This document shows positions 1-8,038 of a DNA stretch of 64,000 nt, one piece after another. The stretch comes from Campylobacterales bacterium. Its GTDB lineage: Bacteria > Campylobacterota > Campylobacteria > Campylobacterales > Sulfurimonadaceae. The position numbers and the translations under genes are program-made. Below the pieces are notes generated by a model. That model saw only the letters and a program-made list of their open reading frames with translations. It made no database searches and had not been told where the DNA came from. Position 1 is the first letter of the stretch. Each line of letters starts with the position of its first letter. Where the stretch lies: contig JAPLGO010000009.1 of NCBI GenBank assembly GCA_026390115.1, forward strand, positions 1 through 64,000. The letters run 5' to 3'.

Positions 1-1
1 A

Positions 2-169
2 AGAGGTGTCGAATTGGCAGAGGGAACAGTAAAAAGTTATTCCCAAAATGCTGCCAAAGCAGAGAAAATCATAGAAAATGTATCTAAAATCAATGAACTC
101 TCCAATAAGAGCGGACACAGCATAGATGTAATAAAAACAAGCGTTGACGAATTAACACGCATATTCTAG
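2..169 (+). CDS. Methyl-accepting chemotaxis protein, C-terminal fragment
   Basis: Only the last 55 codons lie in the window; the gene starts before base 1. The peptide (RGVELAEGTVKSY... to ...VDELTRIF) is a polar, Ala/Ser/Asn-rich amphipathic helix of the kind found at the end of the methyl-accepting signalling coiled coil. Such receptors signal to CheA/CheW at the inner membrane. The ligand cannot be deduced because the sensor domain is missing. It converges on the MotB-like gene, with a hairpin overlapping and following its stop. The family call is moderate because the diagnostic hairpin tip is outside the window. Confidence 0.6.
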   Translation, partial: RGVELAEGTVKSYSQNAAKAEKIIENVSKINELSNKSGHSIDVIKTSVDELTRIF

Positions 170-189
170 AGAGTTAATTATAACTCTCT
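168..189. terminator. Hairpin between convergent genes
   Basis: AGAGAGTTA and TAACTCTCT form a perfect 9-bp stem around a 4-nt loop, starting in the stop codon of the chemotaxis gene and followed by TTGTTATT. It lies between convergent genes and could serve both as a terminator. Confidence 0.55.
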
Positions 190-241
190 TGTTATTCCAA
201 AATTGTACAGTAGGAAATTAAATCTGTTTTTGAGTAAAGCT

Positions 242-1000
242 TCACTTTTCACTCAGCATTTCAGAAATTTCATTTATCGCCTCATCATTTTTTAGTCTGA
301 ATTTAATCTCTATTCTTCTGGATGCAAATTTGTCTTCAAGGCTGCTGTCGTTCATGTCATAAATCAAATCCGTATCTGATCTGCCGCTTGCGGCTATAAA
401 AACTTTTAAATCTTTCTCAAGTTTTGGCTGAAGCGTTAATATAAACTTCATAACTTCGAAAGCTCTTTTTTGAGAGAGTTCCAAATTATGAAGATACTCT
501 CCGTCACTGTTTGTATGCCCCTCTATAATTATTCTCTCTAAATTATCTCTTATCTCTTGCTCATTCATCATCACATCAATATATTCAGACAACACGCCCT
601 GAAGTGCCATCTTTGCATCACTTTTGAGTGTATATTCACCTTGGTCGAAAAGTATGTTTCCGGCAATACTGAGGGAGCCGTCTTTTGGATTGACGGCTAT
701 TTTGTTGCCTAGTTTGGTTCGTAACTTCTCTATTACCACTGCTTTTACGGATGTTAATTTGTTAATTGACTCTTTTGTCTGTTTAAGCTCTTCTCTTAAT
801 TTCTCTGCATCATTCTGTTTTTTTGCAGCCTCTTGAACAAGTTTTTCAATAGACTCTTTTTGAAGCTGAAGTTCGCTTGTCATATAGGAATATTTCATAA
901 CAACGACACCGACAACCAAGATAAATACAAAAAGTAATCCAGCCATCAAATCGGCATAAGAGATCCAGAAATTATTTTGAGAATCGTTAAGTTTTTTCAT
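242..1000 (-). CDS. MotB/ZorB-like OmpA-domain protein
   Basis: 252 aa. One N-terminal membrane helix (about residues 17-37) carries the MotB-type motif SYADLM, whose Asp (residue 17) is the expected proton-binding residue. A short coiled coil (about 40-95) follows, then an OmpA-like peptidoglycan-binding domain (about 110-240) with ILFDQGEYTLKSDAK and GHTNSDG. In this family the helix pairs with a MotA/ZorA partner and the OmpA domain anchors the stator to the cell wall. The gene follows the MotA-like gene with a 2-nt gap and is surely co-transcribed. Flagellar MotB, TolR-type and ZorB of Zorya antiphage systems are the relatives to weigh. No ZorC, ZorD or ZorE gene is next to it, so a defence role is unproven. 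Confidence 0.8.
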   Translation of the reverse strand: MKKLNDSQNNFWISYADLMAGLLFVFILVVGVVVMKYSYMTSELQLQKESIEKLVQEAAKKQNDAEKLREELKQTKESINKLTSVKAVVIEKLRTKLGNKIAVNPKDGSLSIAGNILFDQGEYTLKSDAKMALQGVLSEYIDVMMNEQEIRDNLERIIIEGHTNSDGEYLHNLELSQKRAFEVMKFILTLQPKLEKDLKVFIAASGRSDTDLIYDMNDSSLEDKFASRRIEIKFRLKNDEAINEISEMLSEK

Positions 1001-1002
1001 TC

Positions 1003-2850
1003 TTATTTCATTTCTTTTGCTTTGGATGTCGCATGTATCAATATATCCAGCTTTTCAAGAAGTTCTATATTGGAATCTTCCAAACTCTCTTCAAAAGATT
1101 TTACCGAGTCTATCATGCGTTCATTGCCATTTTTAATATTCAGGCTGTTTTGCTCAAAGGATTGGAGTGTATTTTCAATATTATCCTGAAACCTTGAGTA
1201 GAGCATTTCAAGTGAAGCAACTGATTTGTTAACCCCTTTCATCTGTTTTTCAGCTGTCTCAGAGTAAGCGTCATCAAGCCCATCGAGCAGCTTCAGCATT
1301 CCGTTTGAGAGGTCAAGCAACTTGTCGGACATGGAACCTATGCTTGTTTTTGCCTCGGCTAAATTGGTGCTAAATCCACCAAAAAAGTCGCTTAGTTCAT
1401 GCGTTTGCGAATTCAACTCAGTTAAAGATGTAGCCAAAATATTGGCAACTTTCGTGGATGATTCATTCTGTGAAACAATCAGTTTCTGGCTATTTTTAAA
1501 CACTTTACTTAACGATTCCAGCTCAGCAACATTGTGCGATAAAGTTTCATAGGAGTTGTTGGCTACATTAATTGATTTATCCAGTTTTTCACTTACGGTA
1601 ATTTGTTTATCCGTGCTGATTACAAGGCGGTCAACCAAATCATCCATTGCCTCCGAAACATGTAACAATCTTCCTGACACACCATCGATTGAAGATTGAG
1701 AGGTTCTAAAGTTATTTGTAGTAATTTCAAGGGTATGTGTAATATTTTCTGTCTGCATGTTAAAGGAAGATATTACCTTATCCAAGATTTCTGCAACTTC
1801 TTTAGATGACTCATTTTGGGATGTCATGGCATCATAATTCGATTGAAACAGTTGACTAAGGGATTGTAATTTATCTACATTATCAGATAAATTTGAATAG
1901 GATTGATTGGCTGCCGTAATTGAGAGATCTAATTTTTCGCTAATTGCTTCCTGCTTCTCTGTGATTGTTGAAAATTTTTCTACTACCGATTTATATGTTT
2001 TTCGTAGCTCTTCATGGAATACTCTATCTGCTTTTAATGTTTTGTAGAGCAATCCGGTCTGCACATTAATCGTATCATTGAGTTTTTGAATAAAGTCTGG
2101 GGAGAGCGACTGTTTTATTGTCTCTTGCAGACCGCGATTTAAGAGTTGCTGCTCTACAAACGTAGCTCTTTTAAGCTCCTCTTCGCTCCACAGCTTCTTC
2201 TCAAACACTTCCTTAATCTCTTGCAACTCTTTTTCTATAAAAGAGAACCCTTTTTTTTCAAAAAAGACCCACCAAAGTGACAAAAAAATTCCATAAATAG
2301 AGGCATAAAAAGCAGTTCCGACACCGCCGAGTAGTTTTGTTATCTCATGGTTTAAGGCATCCGCCGAGCCGGCACTAAAATCCGGCATGGAGAGAGCGAT
2401 ACTGATAAAAGTACCTAATATGCCCAAAGTCGGAAATGTTCCCGCCGCTACTGCAGCATAGTTATCGTTACGAAGTTTTTGTGAAAATCTGTCAAAAAAC
2501 TTATCCACTGAGCCGATAGCCTTTTTTTCTCCCATTAAAAGAGTAAGGTTCTCGTCAATATATTTAGAGACTTCCAATATAAGAGCTCTCTTAGTATTGT
2601 GAAAAGTACAGGTCGAATAACATGCATTATGTTTTACAAAAAAAGCAAAAACTGCATATATCACACCTATAATAAGAATAGAGTGCAGCTCCATCTGAAG
2701 AGGAATAATCCCCATGTAGGCAATCAAAACTATAAAAATCAAAAGCGTCGGGGCGGACATTATTTTAATTAAATTATCGATGCAATTTAATGTTTTTCCC
2801 TCTTGTTTTAACTGAAAAAATTTTTCTAAACTTTTTTTATTCATATTCAC
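1003..2850 (-). CDS. MotA/TolQ/ExbB-type channel with long coiled-coil tail (ZorA-like)
   Basis: 615 aa, far longer than flagellar MotA or ExbB. Membrane segments lie at about residues 31-50, 55-73, 136-155 and 174-196; the last two hold the channel-like stretches GTFPTLGILGTFISIAL and GGVGTAFYASIYGIFLSL. Everything after about residue 205 is predicted cytoplasmic coiled coil. It contains a tandem duplication: residues about 304-409 (SEKLDLSITAANQSY...) and 420-525 (SEKLDKSINVANNSY...) align with a 116-residue period. This architecture matches ZorA, whose tail protrudes into the cytoplasm. Only the MotB-like partner follows. A role in defence, motility or envelope energisation is open. Confidence 0.78.
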   Translation of the reverse strand: MNMNKKSLEKFFQLKQEGKTLNCIDNLIKIMSAPTLLIFIVLIAYMGIIPLQMELHSILIIGVIYAVFAFFVKHNACYSTCTFHNTKRALILEVSKYIDENLTLLMGEKKAIGSVDKFFDRFSQKLRNDNYAAVAAGTFPTLGILGTFISIALSMPDFSAGSADALNHEITKLLGGVGTAFYASIYGIFLSLWWVFFEKKGFSFIEKELQEIKEVFEKKLWSEEELKRATFVEQQLLNRGLQETIKQSLSPDFIQKLNDTINVQTGLLYKTLKADRVFHEELRKTYKSVVEKFSTITEKQEAISEKLDLSITAANQSYSNLSDNVDKLQSLSQLFQSNYDAMTSQNESSKEVAEILDKVISSFNMQTENITHTLEITTNNFRTSQSSIDGVSGRLLHVSEAMDDLVDRLVISTDKQITVSEKLDKSINVANNSYETLSHNVAELESLSKVFKNSQKLIVSQNESSTKVANILATSLTELNSQTHELSDFFGGFSTNLAEAKTSIGSMSDKLLDLSNGMLKLLDGLDDAYSETAEKQMKGVNKSVASLEMLYSRFQDNIENTLQSFEQNSLNIKNGNERMIDSVKSFEESLEDSNIELLEKLDILIHATSKAKEMK

Positions 2851-2927
2851 TCCTCATATGGCTATTTGTACATTTCTATTTTTTATTTGATATGATAACG
2901 ATTCTAAACTGCATATTGGGACACATC

Positions 2928-3182
2928 ATGAAAGCTGTAATCATAATTCTATTTTTTGAAGTTATAACTTTAAATCTCTATGCCCAAATAAAGTGGATTC
3001 CTATTGAACCAATAGCGCCTATCGCACCGATTGCACCTATAAACATGAATGAACCTAGCAAGCGTGAGAACAACACATCCAAGATGAAACCTGCAAATCA
3101 ACTGCTTGAAAATGTAAAAACTATTCAATACCTGCTTGACAGTACTCGCGATAGAGATGAATCAGATAGAGAGGGTGAATAG
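2928..3182 (+). CDS. Small exported Pro/Ile/Ala-repeat protein
   Basis: 84 aa, not recognised. I start it at the ATG at 2928 rather than the ORF-track start at 2790, because MKAVIIILFFEVITLNLYAQ is a standard signal peptide whereas the upstream codons overlap the 5' end of the ZorA-like gene. After the likely cleavage site comes a short repeat, IPIEPIAPIAPIAPI, then a charged tail rich in Asp, Glu and Arg. It is divergent from the ZorA-like gene and its 3' end overlaps bcp by 21 bp in convergent orientation. Function unknown. Confidence 0.5.
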   Translation: MKAVIIILFFEVITLNLYAQIKWIPIEPIAPIAPIAPINMNEPSKRENNTSKMKPANQLLENVKTIQYLLDSTRDRDESDREGE

Positions 3183-3647
3183 GGGTTGAACTCTTTGCAA
3201 TTCCTCTTTTACTATCTCCACATGCCCTTTAACTTTTACACTCTTCCATAGAGCTTTTATAACTACGTTTGGGTCAATAATCAGAGTTGTGCGAACGATT
3301 CCCATGTACTCTTTGCCGTAATTTTTTTTCAGCTGCCATACGCCGTAAAGCTGCATCATGTTTGTCTCTTCATCACTCAACAGCGTAATATTCAACTCTT
3401 GTTTTTCTATAAAATTGCGGTGTTTTTTTGTACTGTCTGCACTTACGCCGATGACGATGGCATCAAGTTCTGAAAAATCCGGCGCTGCTTCGCTGAACTC
3501 ACATGCCTCTGTTGTGCATCCCGGAGTGCTGTCTTTTGGATAAAAGTATAAAACTATCCACTTGCCTCTTAAATCTCTTAGGCATATCTCTATATCGTCT
3601 TGGTTTGGTAAGCAAAATTCTGGTGCTTGGCTGCCGATTTCTAACAT
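3162..3647 (-). CDS. bcp: Thiol peroxidase / peroxiredoxin Bcp
   Basis: 161 aa, normal length for Bcp/PrxQ. The thioredoxin fold carries FYPKDSTPGCTTEACEF, with the peroxidatic Cys at residue 44 and the resolving Cys five residues later at 49, the atypical 2-Cys arrangement. It reduces hydroperoxides in the cytoplasm using thioredoxin. The next gene downstream on this strand is the ZorA-like one, but a plus-strand small gene overlaps the 3' end, so it probably ends its own transcript. It is the last of a run of minus-strand genes beginning near ubiA. Confidence 0.93.
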   Translation of the reverse strand: MLEIGSQAPEFCLPNQDDIEICLRDLRGKWIVLYFYPKDSTPGCTTEACEFSEAAPDFSELDAIVIGVSADSTKKHRNFIEKQELNITLLSDEETNMMQLYGVWQLKKNYGKEYMGIVRTTLIIDPNVVIKALWKSVKVKGHVEIVKEELQRVQPLFTLSI

Positions 3648-3665
3648 TTAATTTCCTTTAATTGT

Positions 3666-4130
3666 TTAATATATAAAGAGCAACATGTAAACCCAGATGC
3701 CTGTAAGTGAAGTGAGAACGACACCTGTAAATGTCAAAAGACCCGCTTTTTTATGGTTGTGTGTTGCTAAAAAAATTTTTATCATAGCGAATGTGGTTAC
3801 CCACAAAATAAGAGTGGCTACCGATATTGCAATATGAAACATTAGCACGATAAAAACATAATTGTGTGATGCGGTAGTTCCTTCTATGAAATATTTATAA
3901 CCGCCACCCAGTCTCACTCCATACTCAAAATAAGTAAGCACTATAACCGAAAAAGCAAAGATTAATATTTGTAAAAAAGCATGATATTTGTACTTTTTAA
4001 TTCTCGCCAAATAAATAGCAGCCGACACCAAAAGAGGCAAAAGTGCCACAATAAGCGTAACCATGTCCATGAAAAATGGCGCTCTTGTTCCTAAAAAACC
4101 GTGATGAAACATATATTCCATGTTGCTCAT
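3666..4130 (-). CDS. DUF420 membrane protein
   Basis: 154 aa with four predicted membrane helices (about residues 20-42, 50-68, 88-114, 128-152). The N-terminal FLGTRAPFFMDMVTLIVALLP and the later histidines fit the DUF420 family, members of which are linked to haem-copper oxidase assembly. No oxidase gene is visible here, so that role is inferred from family knowledge only. It lies 3 nt downstream of the DedA gene and 18 nt upstream of bcp. Confidence 0.75.
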   Translation of the reverse strand: MSNMEYMFHHGFLGTRAPFFMDMVTLIVALLPLLVSAAIYLARIKKYKYHAFLQILIFAFSVIVLTYFEYGVRLGGGYKYFIEGTTASHNYVFIVLMFHIAISVATLILWVTTFAMIKIFLATHNHKKAGLLTFTGVVLTSLTGIWVYMLLFIY

Positions 4131-4133
4131 ATT

Positions 4134-4757
4134 TTAATCCTTTATAATCTTAATTTTAGCTACTTTTGCTTTTTGATAGTACGCATACATCGCGCCTAAA
4201 ATAACAATTGCAATCACAAGCACAATGATTATTTGGTGCAAATATTGGTTTATCAACTCTTGATTCTCGCCTATAAAATATCCGAGCATGACAAGGATAA
4301 AAGCCCAAATTGCCGAACCTAGTGTTGTGTAAATTGAAAAGACGAGCAAATTCATCCGGGCAAGTCCGGCAGGGATGGAGATAAGATGGCGAATGACTGG
4401 CAATAATCTTCCTATAAAAGTAGAGATATGCCCATGTTTTTCAAAGAACCCGTCCATTTTTGCCAAGGCATCTTCATTTACGAAAAAATATTTTCCATAT
4501 TTCTTGAGTATTCTTCGCCCAAGAGAGAGTGCTAAGTAATAGTTTACAAAGGCACCGGCGAGTGAGCCTGCCGTAGCACTTACGATTATCAAAGATATAT
4601 TCATCTGCCCCTGCGAAGCCAAATATCCGGCTGGAATTAAAACTATTTCACTTGGGAGAGGAATAAATGAACTCTCGATGCTCATGAGGATAAATATCCC
4701 CCAGTAGCCCCAATCAAAGATTAAATCAACTAAATTTTGTGCCAACTCTTTTATCAT
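4134..4757 (-). CDS. DedA family membrane protein
   Basis: 207 aa. DedA features: ESSFIPLPSEIVLIPAGYLA near residues 28-47, and the GRLLPVIRHLISIPAGLARM segment at about 116-135. Multiple membrane helices follow. DedA proteins are thought to translocate polyprenyl-phosphate or phospholipid across the inner membrane. The stop of murG overlaps its start (ATGA), so the two are translationally coupled, which would suit a lipid-carrier recycling role beside lipid II synthesis. That link is inference. Confidence 0.88.
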   Translation of the reverse strand: MIKELAQNLVDLIFDWGYWGIFILMSIESSFIPLPSEIVLIPAGYLASQGQMNISLIIVSATAGSLAGAFVNYYLALSLGRRILKKYGKYFFVNEDALAKMDGFFEKHGHISTFIGRLLPVIRHLISIPAGLARMNLLVFSIYTTLGSAIWAFILVMLGYFIGENQELINQYLHQIIIVLVIAIVILGAMYAYYQKAKVAKIKIIKD

Positions 4758-5773
4758 TTAATCGCATCCTCTACATCTTTTATCATCTTTTTTGCTACAT
4801 CTTTTTTGGAGTATTCTAAAAGTCTTTGGCTTTTATCTTCGAGCTTTTCATCCAAAATGGAGAAAATTTTTTCTCTCAAACTCTCGCCTTCTCGCTCGCA
4901 CCAGCCAAGGTTGTTCTGAACTATAAACTGTGCATTATAAAACTGATGGTCGCCCGCAGCATACGGATAGGGAATAAAGAGAGTCGGCACTCCACTGACA
5001 CAGAGTTCCCAGAGGGTACTTGCACCCGAGCGGCTCACTGCCAAGTCGGCATGTGAAATTAACTCTGGAAGCTCTTTTGTAAAGCCGTACAACTCCGCTT
5101 CGACATCTAAATTTTCATACTCTTTTTTAACTCTCTCATAATCACCCTCGCCCGCTTGATGGATAATTTTTATTCCTCGATTTTGAAGTTCTTTTGCCAC
5201 GCTTAGTGCCAATTCATTGATAGCTTTTGCCCCTTGAGAGCCGCCTAAGAAAATTATAGTTTTAAACTCTTTTCTCACTCTGGCATTTCTGTAGAAACTC
5301 TCATTTACGGGATAACCTTGAATAACAGAGTTTTTGTCATACGCCGATATAAATCTTTTCGCGTAGGGTTTTAGCAGAGAATTCAGCCTTCCCTCCACTG
5401 CATTTTGCTCATGGATAAAAAGAGGTATAAAACGGCTTAGAGAGGCGAATGACGCCGGTGCTGCCGAAAATCCGCCGACACTGTAAACCGCCTCGATTGC
5501 ATGTTTTTTTAAAATTCCTCTTGAAGCAAAAAAAGCTTTAAGGATTTTATAGAGTGCCTTGAACTTTTCAAAACCTTTTTGATTTACAACACCCGTAGTT
5601 TCCAAAAAATAGACAGCAGAAAATAGGCTGTTATGCTCAAAATATTTTTTATCCTGACCTGAAGCCGAACCTATAAATATTACCTCATGTCCATATTCCA
5701 CGGCGCTCTCAACCAAGGATTGTGCTATCATCAGATGACCGCCAGTTCCGCCACCCGTAATACAAAGTTTCAT
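4754..5773 (-). CDS. murG: UDP-GlcNAc:lipid I N-acetylglucosaminyltransferase MurG
   Basis: MurG makes lipid II from lipid I at the inner face of the membrane. The N-terminal glycine-rich loop TGGGTGGHL and the C-terminal sugar-nucleotide region (GGSQGAKAINELA; SRSGASTLWELCVSGVPTLFIPYPYAAGDHQFYNA) are clear. The ORF opens at 5785 with MERRMKLCIT; I prefer the second Met at 5773, which puts the P-loop near residue 8 as in the family. Length is then 339 aa, slightly short for MurG but complete. It follows ftsW, the usual division-cluster pairing. Confidence 0.95.
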   Translation of the reverse strand: MKLCITGGGTGGHLMIAQSLVESAVEYGHEVIFIGSASGQDKKYFEHNSLFSAVYFLETTGVVNQKGFEKFKALYKILKAFFASRGILKKHAIEAVYSVGGFSAAPASFASLSRFIPLFIHEQNAVEGRLNSLLKPYAKRFISAYDKNSVIQGYPVNESFYRNARVRKEFKTIIFLGGSQGAKAINELALSVAKELQNRGIKIIHQAGEGDYERVKKEYENLDVEAELYGFTKELPELISHADLAVSRSGASTLWELCVSGVPTLFIPYPYAAGDHQFYNAQFIVQNNLGWCEREGESLREKIFSILDEKLEDKSQRLLEYSKKDVAKKMIKDVEDAIK

Positions 5774-5798
5774 TCTTCTCTCCATTGCAACATGCCCG

Positions 5799-6962
5799 CT
5801 ACTGCGGCAAAACTTTTTTTGATGCCATAATTACCATGCCGACACCGATAGATGCTGCCAACATCGTAGAACCACCGTAGCTTATAAAAGGAACAGAGAT
5901 ACCCTTAATCGGTGTGATTCCACTGATTCCATAGGCATTTACCAAAAATGCAAAAGAGAGAAGAAGCCCTATTCCCAAACTAAAAAGATAAACACTTCTG
6001 TCATTGGAGCGGTTTGCAACCCTGAATATCCTCATCAACATCCACATAAATATAAAAACAACACCCACAACACCGACAAAACCAAATTCTTCGGCAATTC
6101 CCGCCAAAACAAAGTCTGTATGAACTTCACTCAAAAAGCCAAGCTTAAAGGTTCCGTTAGCCAATCCGACTCCAAAAATTCCCCCATTATGGATAGCATT
6201 GAGAGAGTGTCCAATCTGGTAAGGTTCAACCTCTGTGGGAATTCTCAACTTCTCTGCCATGGCAGCCGGAAAAAGTTCCAAGACACTGTTTTGAGCCAAT
6301 GCCCACCAAGATTTTATTCTGGTAATTCTATGCTCTGCCGCTAAAATAAAAAAGACAAAAAGCATTAAAACGACGGATAAAATAGTTAAGAAGAATCTAA
6401 AACTGCTTCCCGCAAACATCAACATAAAAAGGAGCGTAAGCCCGAGCACTACGACCTGCCCCAAATCATTCTGCACAAAAGCTATAATAAACATGGCAAC
6501 AACAAAAACAAGAGCGTAAGGCGTAAAGCGCTTCAATTCACTAAATATTCCCATGCCGTCATGGTGACCCAATTTCCTTGAAAAACTCCAGGCAAGAAAA
6601 TAGACAAAACCGATTTTAAAGAACTCAACGGGAGCTAAAGAGAATCCTCCGATTTTTATCCATCTTTTTGCTCCGCCTACGGCAGAAACCAGAAATTCTG
6701 GCAAAAACGGCATGGCTATCATCAAAATTGTTGAAACAAAGAAGAGTGTAAACCCTATAATTTTCAGCCATTTGTCAGGTTCTAGCTGAGATAACATCCA
6801 GATAATCACAATACTGAAAAGTCCAAAAGCAACCTGTCTGATAGCAAAATGAAATTCATTTACGCCAAAGAGCAGTGTTATATATTCGGATAAAGTATAT
6901 GAAAGGGCTATTCCAATACCGATAAGTGTCGAAACTAATGCAAAGAGAGTTCTATCTGCCAT
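5799..6962 (-). CDS. ftsW: FtsW, SEDS peptidoglycan glycosyltransferase
   Basis: 387 aa, about ten membrane helices. SEDS signatures include VNDLGQ-like QNDLGQVVVLGLTLL, GLANGTFKLGFLSEVHTDFVLAGIAEEFGF and the C-terminal PIKGISVPFISYGGS. It polymerises lipid II at the septum with FtsI. The neighbouring murG favours FtsW over its paralogue RodA. The gene is preceded by a membrane-anchored protein of unknown function with a 9-nt gap. Confidence 0.93.
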   Translation of the reverse strand: MADRTLFALVSTLIGIGIALSYTLSEYITLLFGVNEFHFAIRQVAFGLFSIVIIWMLSQLEPDKWLKIIGFTLFFVSTILMIAMPFLPEFLVSAVGGAKRWIKIGGFSLAPVEFFKIGFVYFLAWSFSRKLGHHDGMGIFSELKRFTPYALVFVVAMFIIAFVQNDLGQVVVLGLTLLFMLMFAGSSFRFFLTILSVVLMLFVFFILAAEHRITRIKSWWALAQNSVLELFPAAMAEKLRIPTEVEPYQIGHSLNAIHNGGIFGVGLANGTFKLGFLSEVHTDFVLAGIAEEFGFVGVVGVVFIFMWMLMRIFRVANRSNDRSVYLFSLGIGLLLSFAFLVNAYGISGITPIKGISVPFISYGGSTMLAASIGVGMVIMASKKVLPQ

Positions 6963-6971
6963 AAATCCAAA

Positions 6972-7520
6972 CTACTTAATTTTGTTGATTTTTAAAACAA
7001 ATTCAACTTCGGGTTGTGATAGGTGCAACTCTTTAGAGATGGTCTCTAGGGATACACCCTGCTTGAAAAGTGAAATAATTTTTTCATCATCGTTTGCATG
7101 GATTGAGGAGGGAATAGAAAACTGTTTTACTCCGCTTTCCAAAGATGAAATCCTTGAATCGACCTGCAGATCTATTGAATGAATAGTCTCCTGCATATGT
7201 TTCAGCCCGATTGTTAGAGGCTGAATCATATCATAGACGCTTCTTTCTATCTCTTGATAAATCTCCTCATCACTCATGCCTCTTGTGTTTTGCTGCAAAC
7301 TTTTTTGAGACTCTGTAATGTTCTTCTTGAGGTAAAATATTTCTCTTTGCAGCTCATCTACCACAGTAGCGATAGAGCGGATATTTCTACTGTAATCAGA
7401 ATCTTTGCTTGATACATAATAGATAAGGTAGAAAATCACAACTACCATCGCCCCTGCAATATACTCTGTGAGACTAAAACTGCTCATAAAGCCGCTAATA
7501 TTCAAAGATTCTAATTTCAT
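6972..7520 (-). CDS. Membrane-anchored coiled-coil protein with C-terminal HTH-like end
   Basis: 182 aa, function unknown. A single membrane helix lies at about residues 18-38 (EYIAGAMVVVIFYLIYYV). A cytoplasmic coiled coil (about 48-130) follows. The last 35 residues (SLFKQGVSLETISKELHLSQPEVEFVLKI) resemble a helix-turn-helix of the kind that ends several membrane-anchored DUF proteins. The start overlaps the preceding gene by 4 nt and it sits immediately upstream of ftsW, so a link with envelope growth is possible but not shown. Confidence 0.6.
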   Translation of the reverse strand: MKLESLNISGFMSSFSLTEYIAGAMVVVIFYLIYYVSSKDSDYSRNIRSIATVVDELQREIFYLKKNITESQKSLQQNTRGMSDEEIYQEIERSVYDMIQPLTIGLKHMQETIHSIDLQVDSRISSLESGVKQFSIPSSIHANDDEKIISLFKQGVSLETISKELHLSQPEVEFVLKINKIK

Positions 7521-8038
7521 TTTTTACTTTCTTTTGCTTCGCGGATGAGCAATCGCTCTCTTGATGTAAGGTAGGTTGCCCATTCTGCTTCATCTCTTTC
7601 ATGTGTTCTGACAATAGCAGCCAATGTTGGTGAGAGTGCTTCAAAAAAAATACCGATATCCCTTTTTGGATGAATTGGCATCTCAACTCTTCCATAATAC
7701 TGCACACCAACGGACAAAAGAGGCGCATCTAAATTAAAGTGTTCAAAGCCGATAGATTCGATTCGCCCCTTCATGATAAGCGGAACTCTTGAGGGTTCCT
7801 CATGTTTTATAAATCTCTCAAGGGCATCTATTTTGTTATGGAGTTCAACAAGAAGATTTAATAAAACAGGGTCTGTTTCATGTGTATCTCCCCTTGCTTT
7901 AGCATGTTTGACCCACTGATTTATAGGGCTGTTATCGGACTCAATCAGCTTATGGTACTCACCTTCATACGCCTCCGCTTCACTTGTTGCTTCGCTAAAA
8001 CTGATATTTATTTGTGCCGGAACTAAACGGGGATTCAT
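7517..8038 (-). CDS. Conserved protein of unknown function
   Basis: 173 aa, soluble. The N-terminal half is acidic and helical; the second half (about residues 85-150) looks beta-rich (RVPLIMKGRIESIGFEHFNLDAP), reminiscent of a PilZ-like barrel, but the RxxxR and DxSxxG signatures are not visible. It overlaps the prenyltransferase gene (ATGA) and the following coiled-coil gene by 4 nt each, so all three should be made together. I do not assign a function. Confidence 0.55.
   Translation of the reverse strand: MNPRLVPAQINISFSEATSEAEAYEGEYHKLIESDNSPINQWVKHAKARGDTHETDPVLLNLLVELHNKIDALERFIKHEEPSRVPLIMKGRIESIGFEHFNLDAPLLSVGVQYYGRVEMPIHPKRDIGIFFEALSPTLAAIVRTHERDEAEWATYLTSRERLLIREAKESKK

Noticed and set aside
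242-2850. Complete Zorya defence system
   Set aside because: ZorC, ZorD and ZorE are not next to the pair; both flanks are ordinary genes, so only a ZorAB-like pair is claimed.
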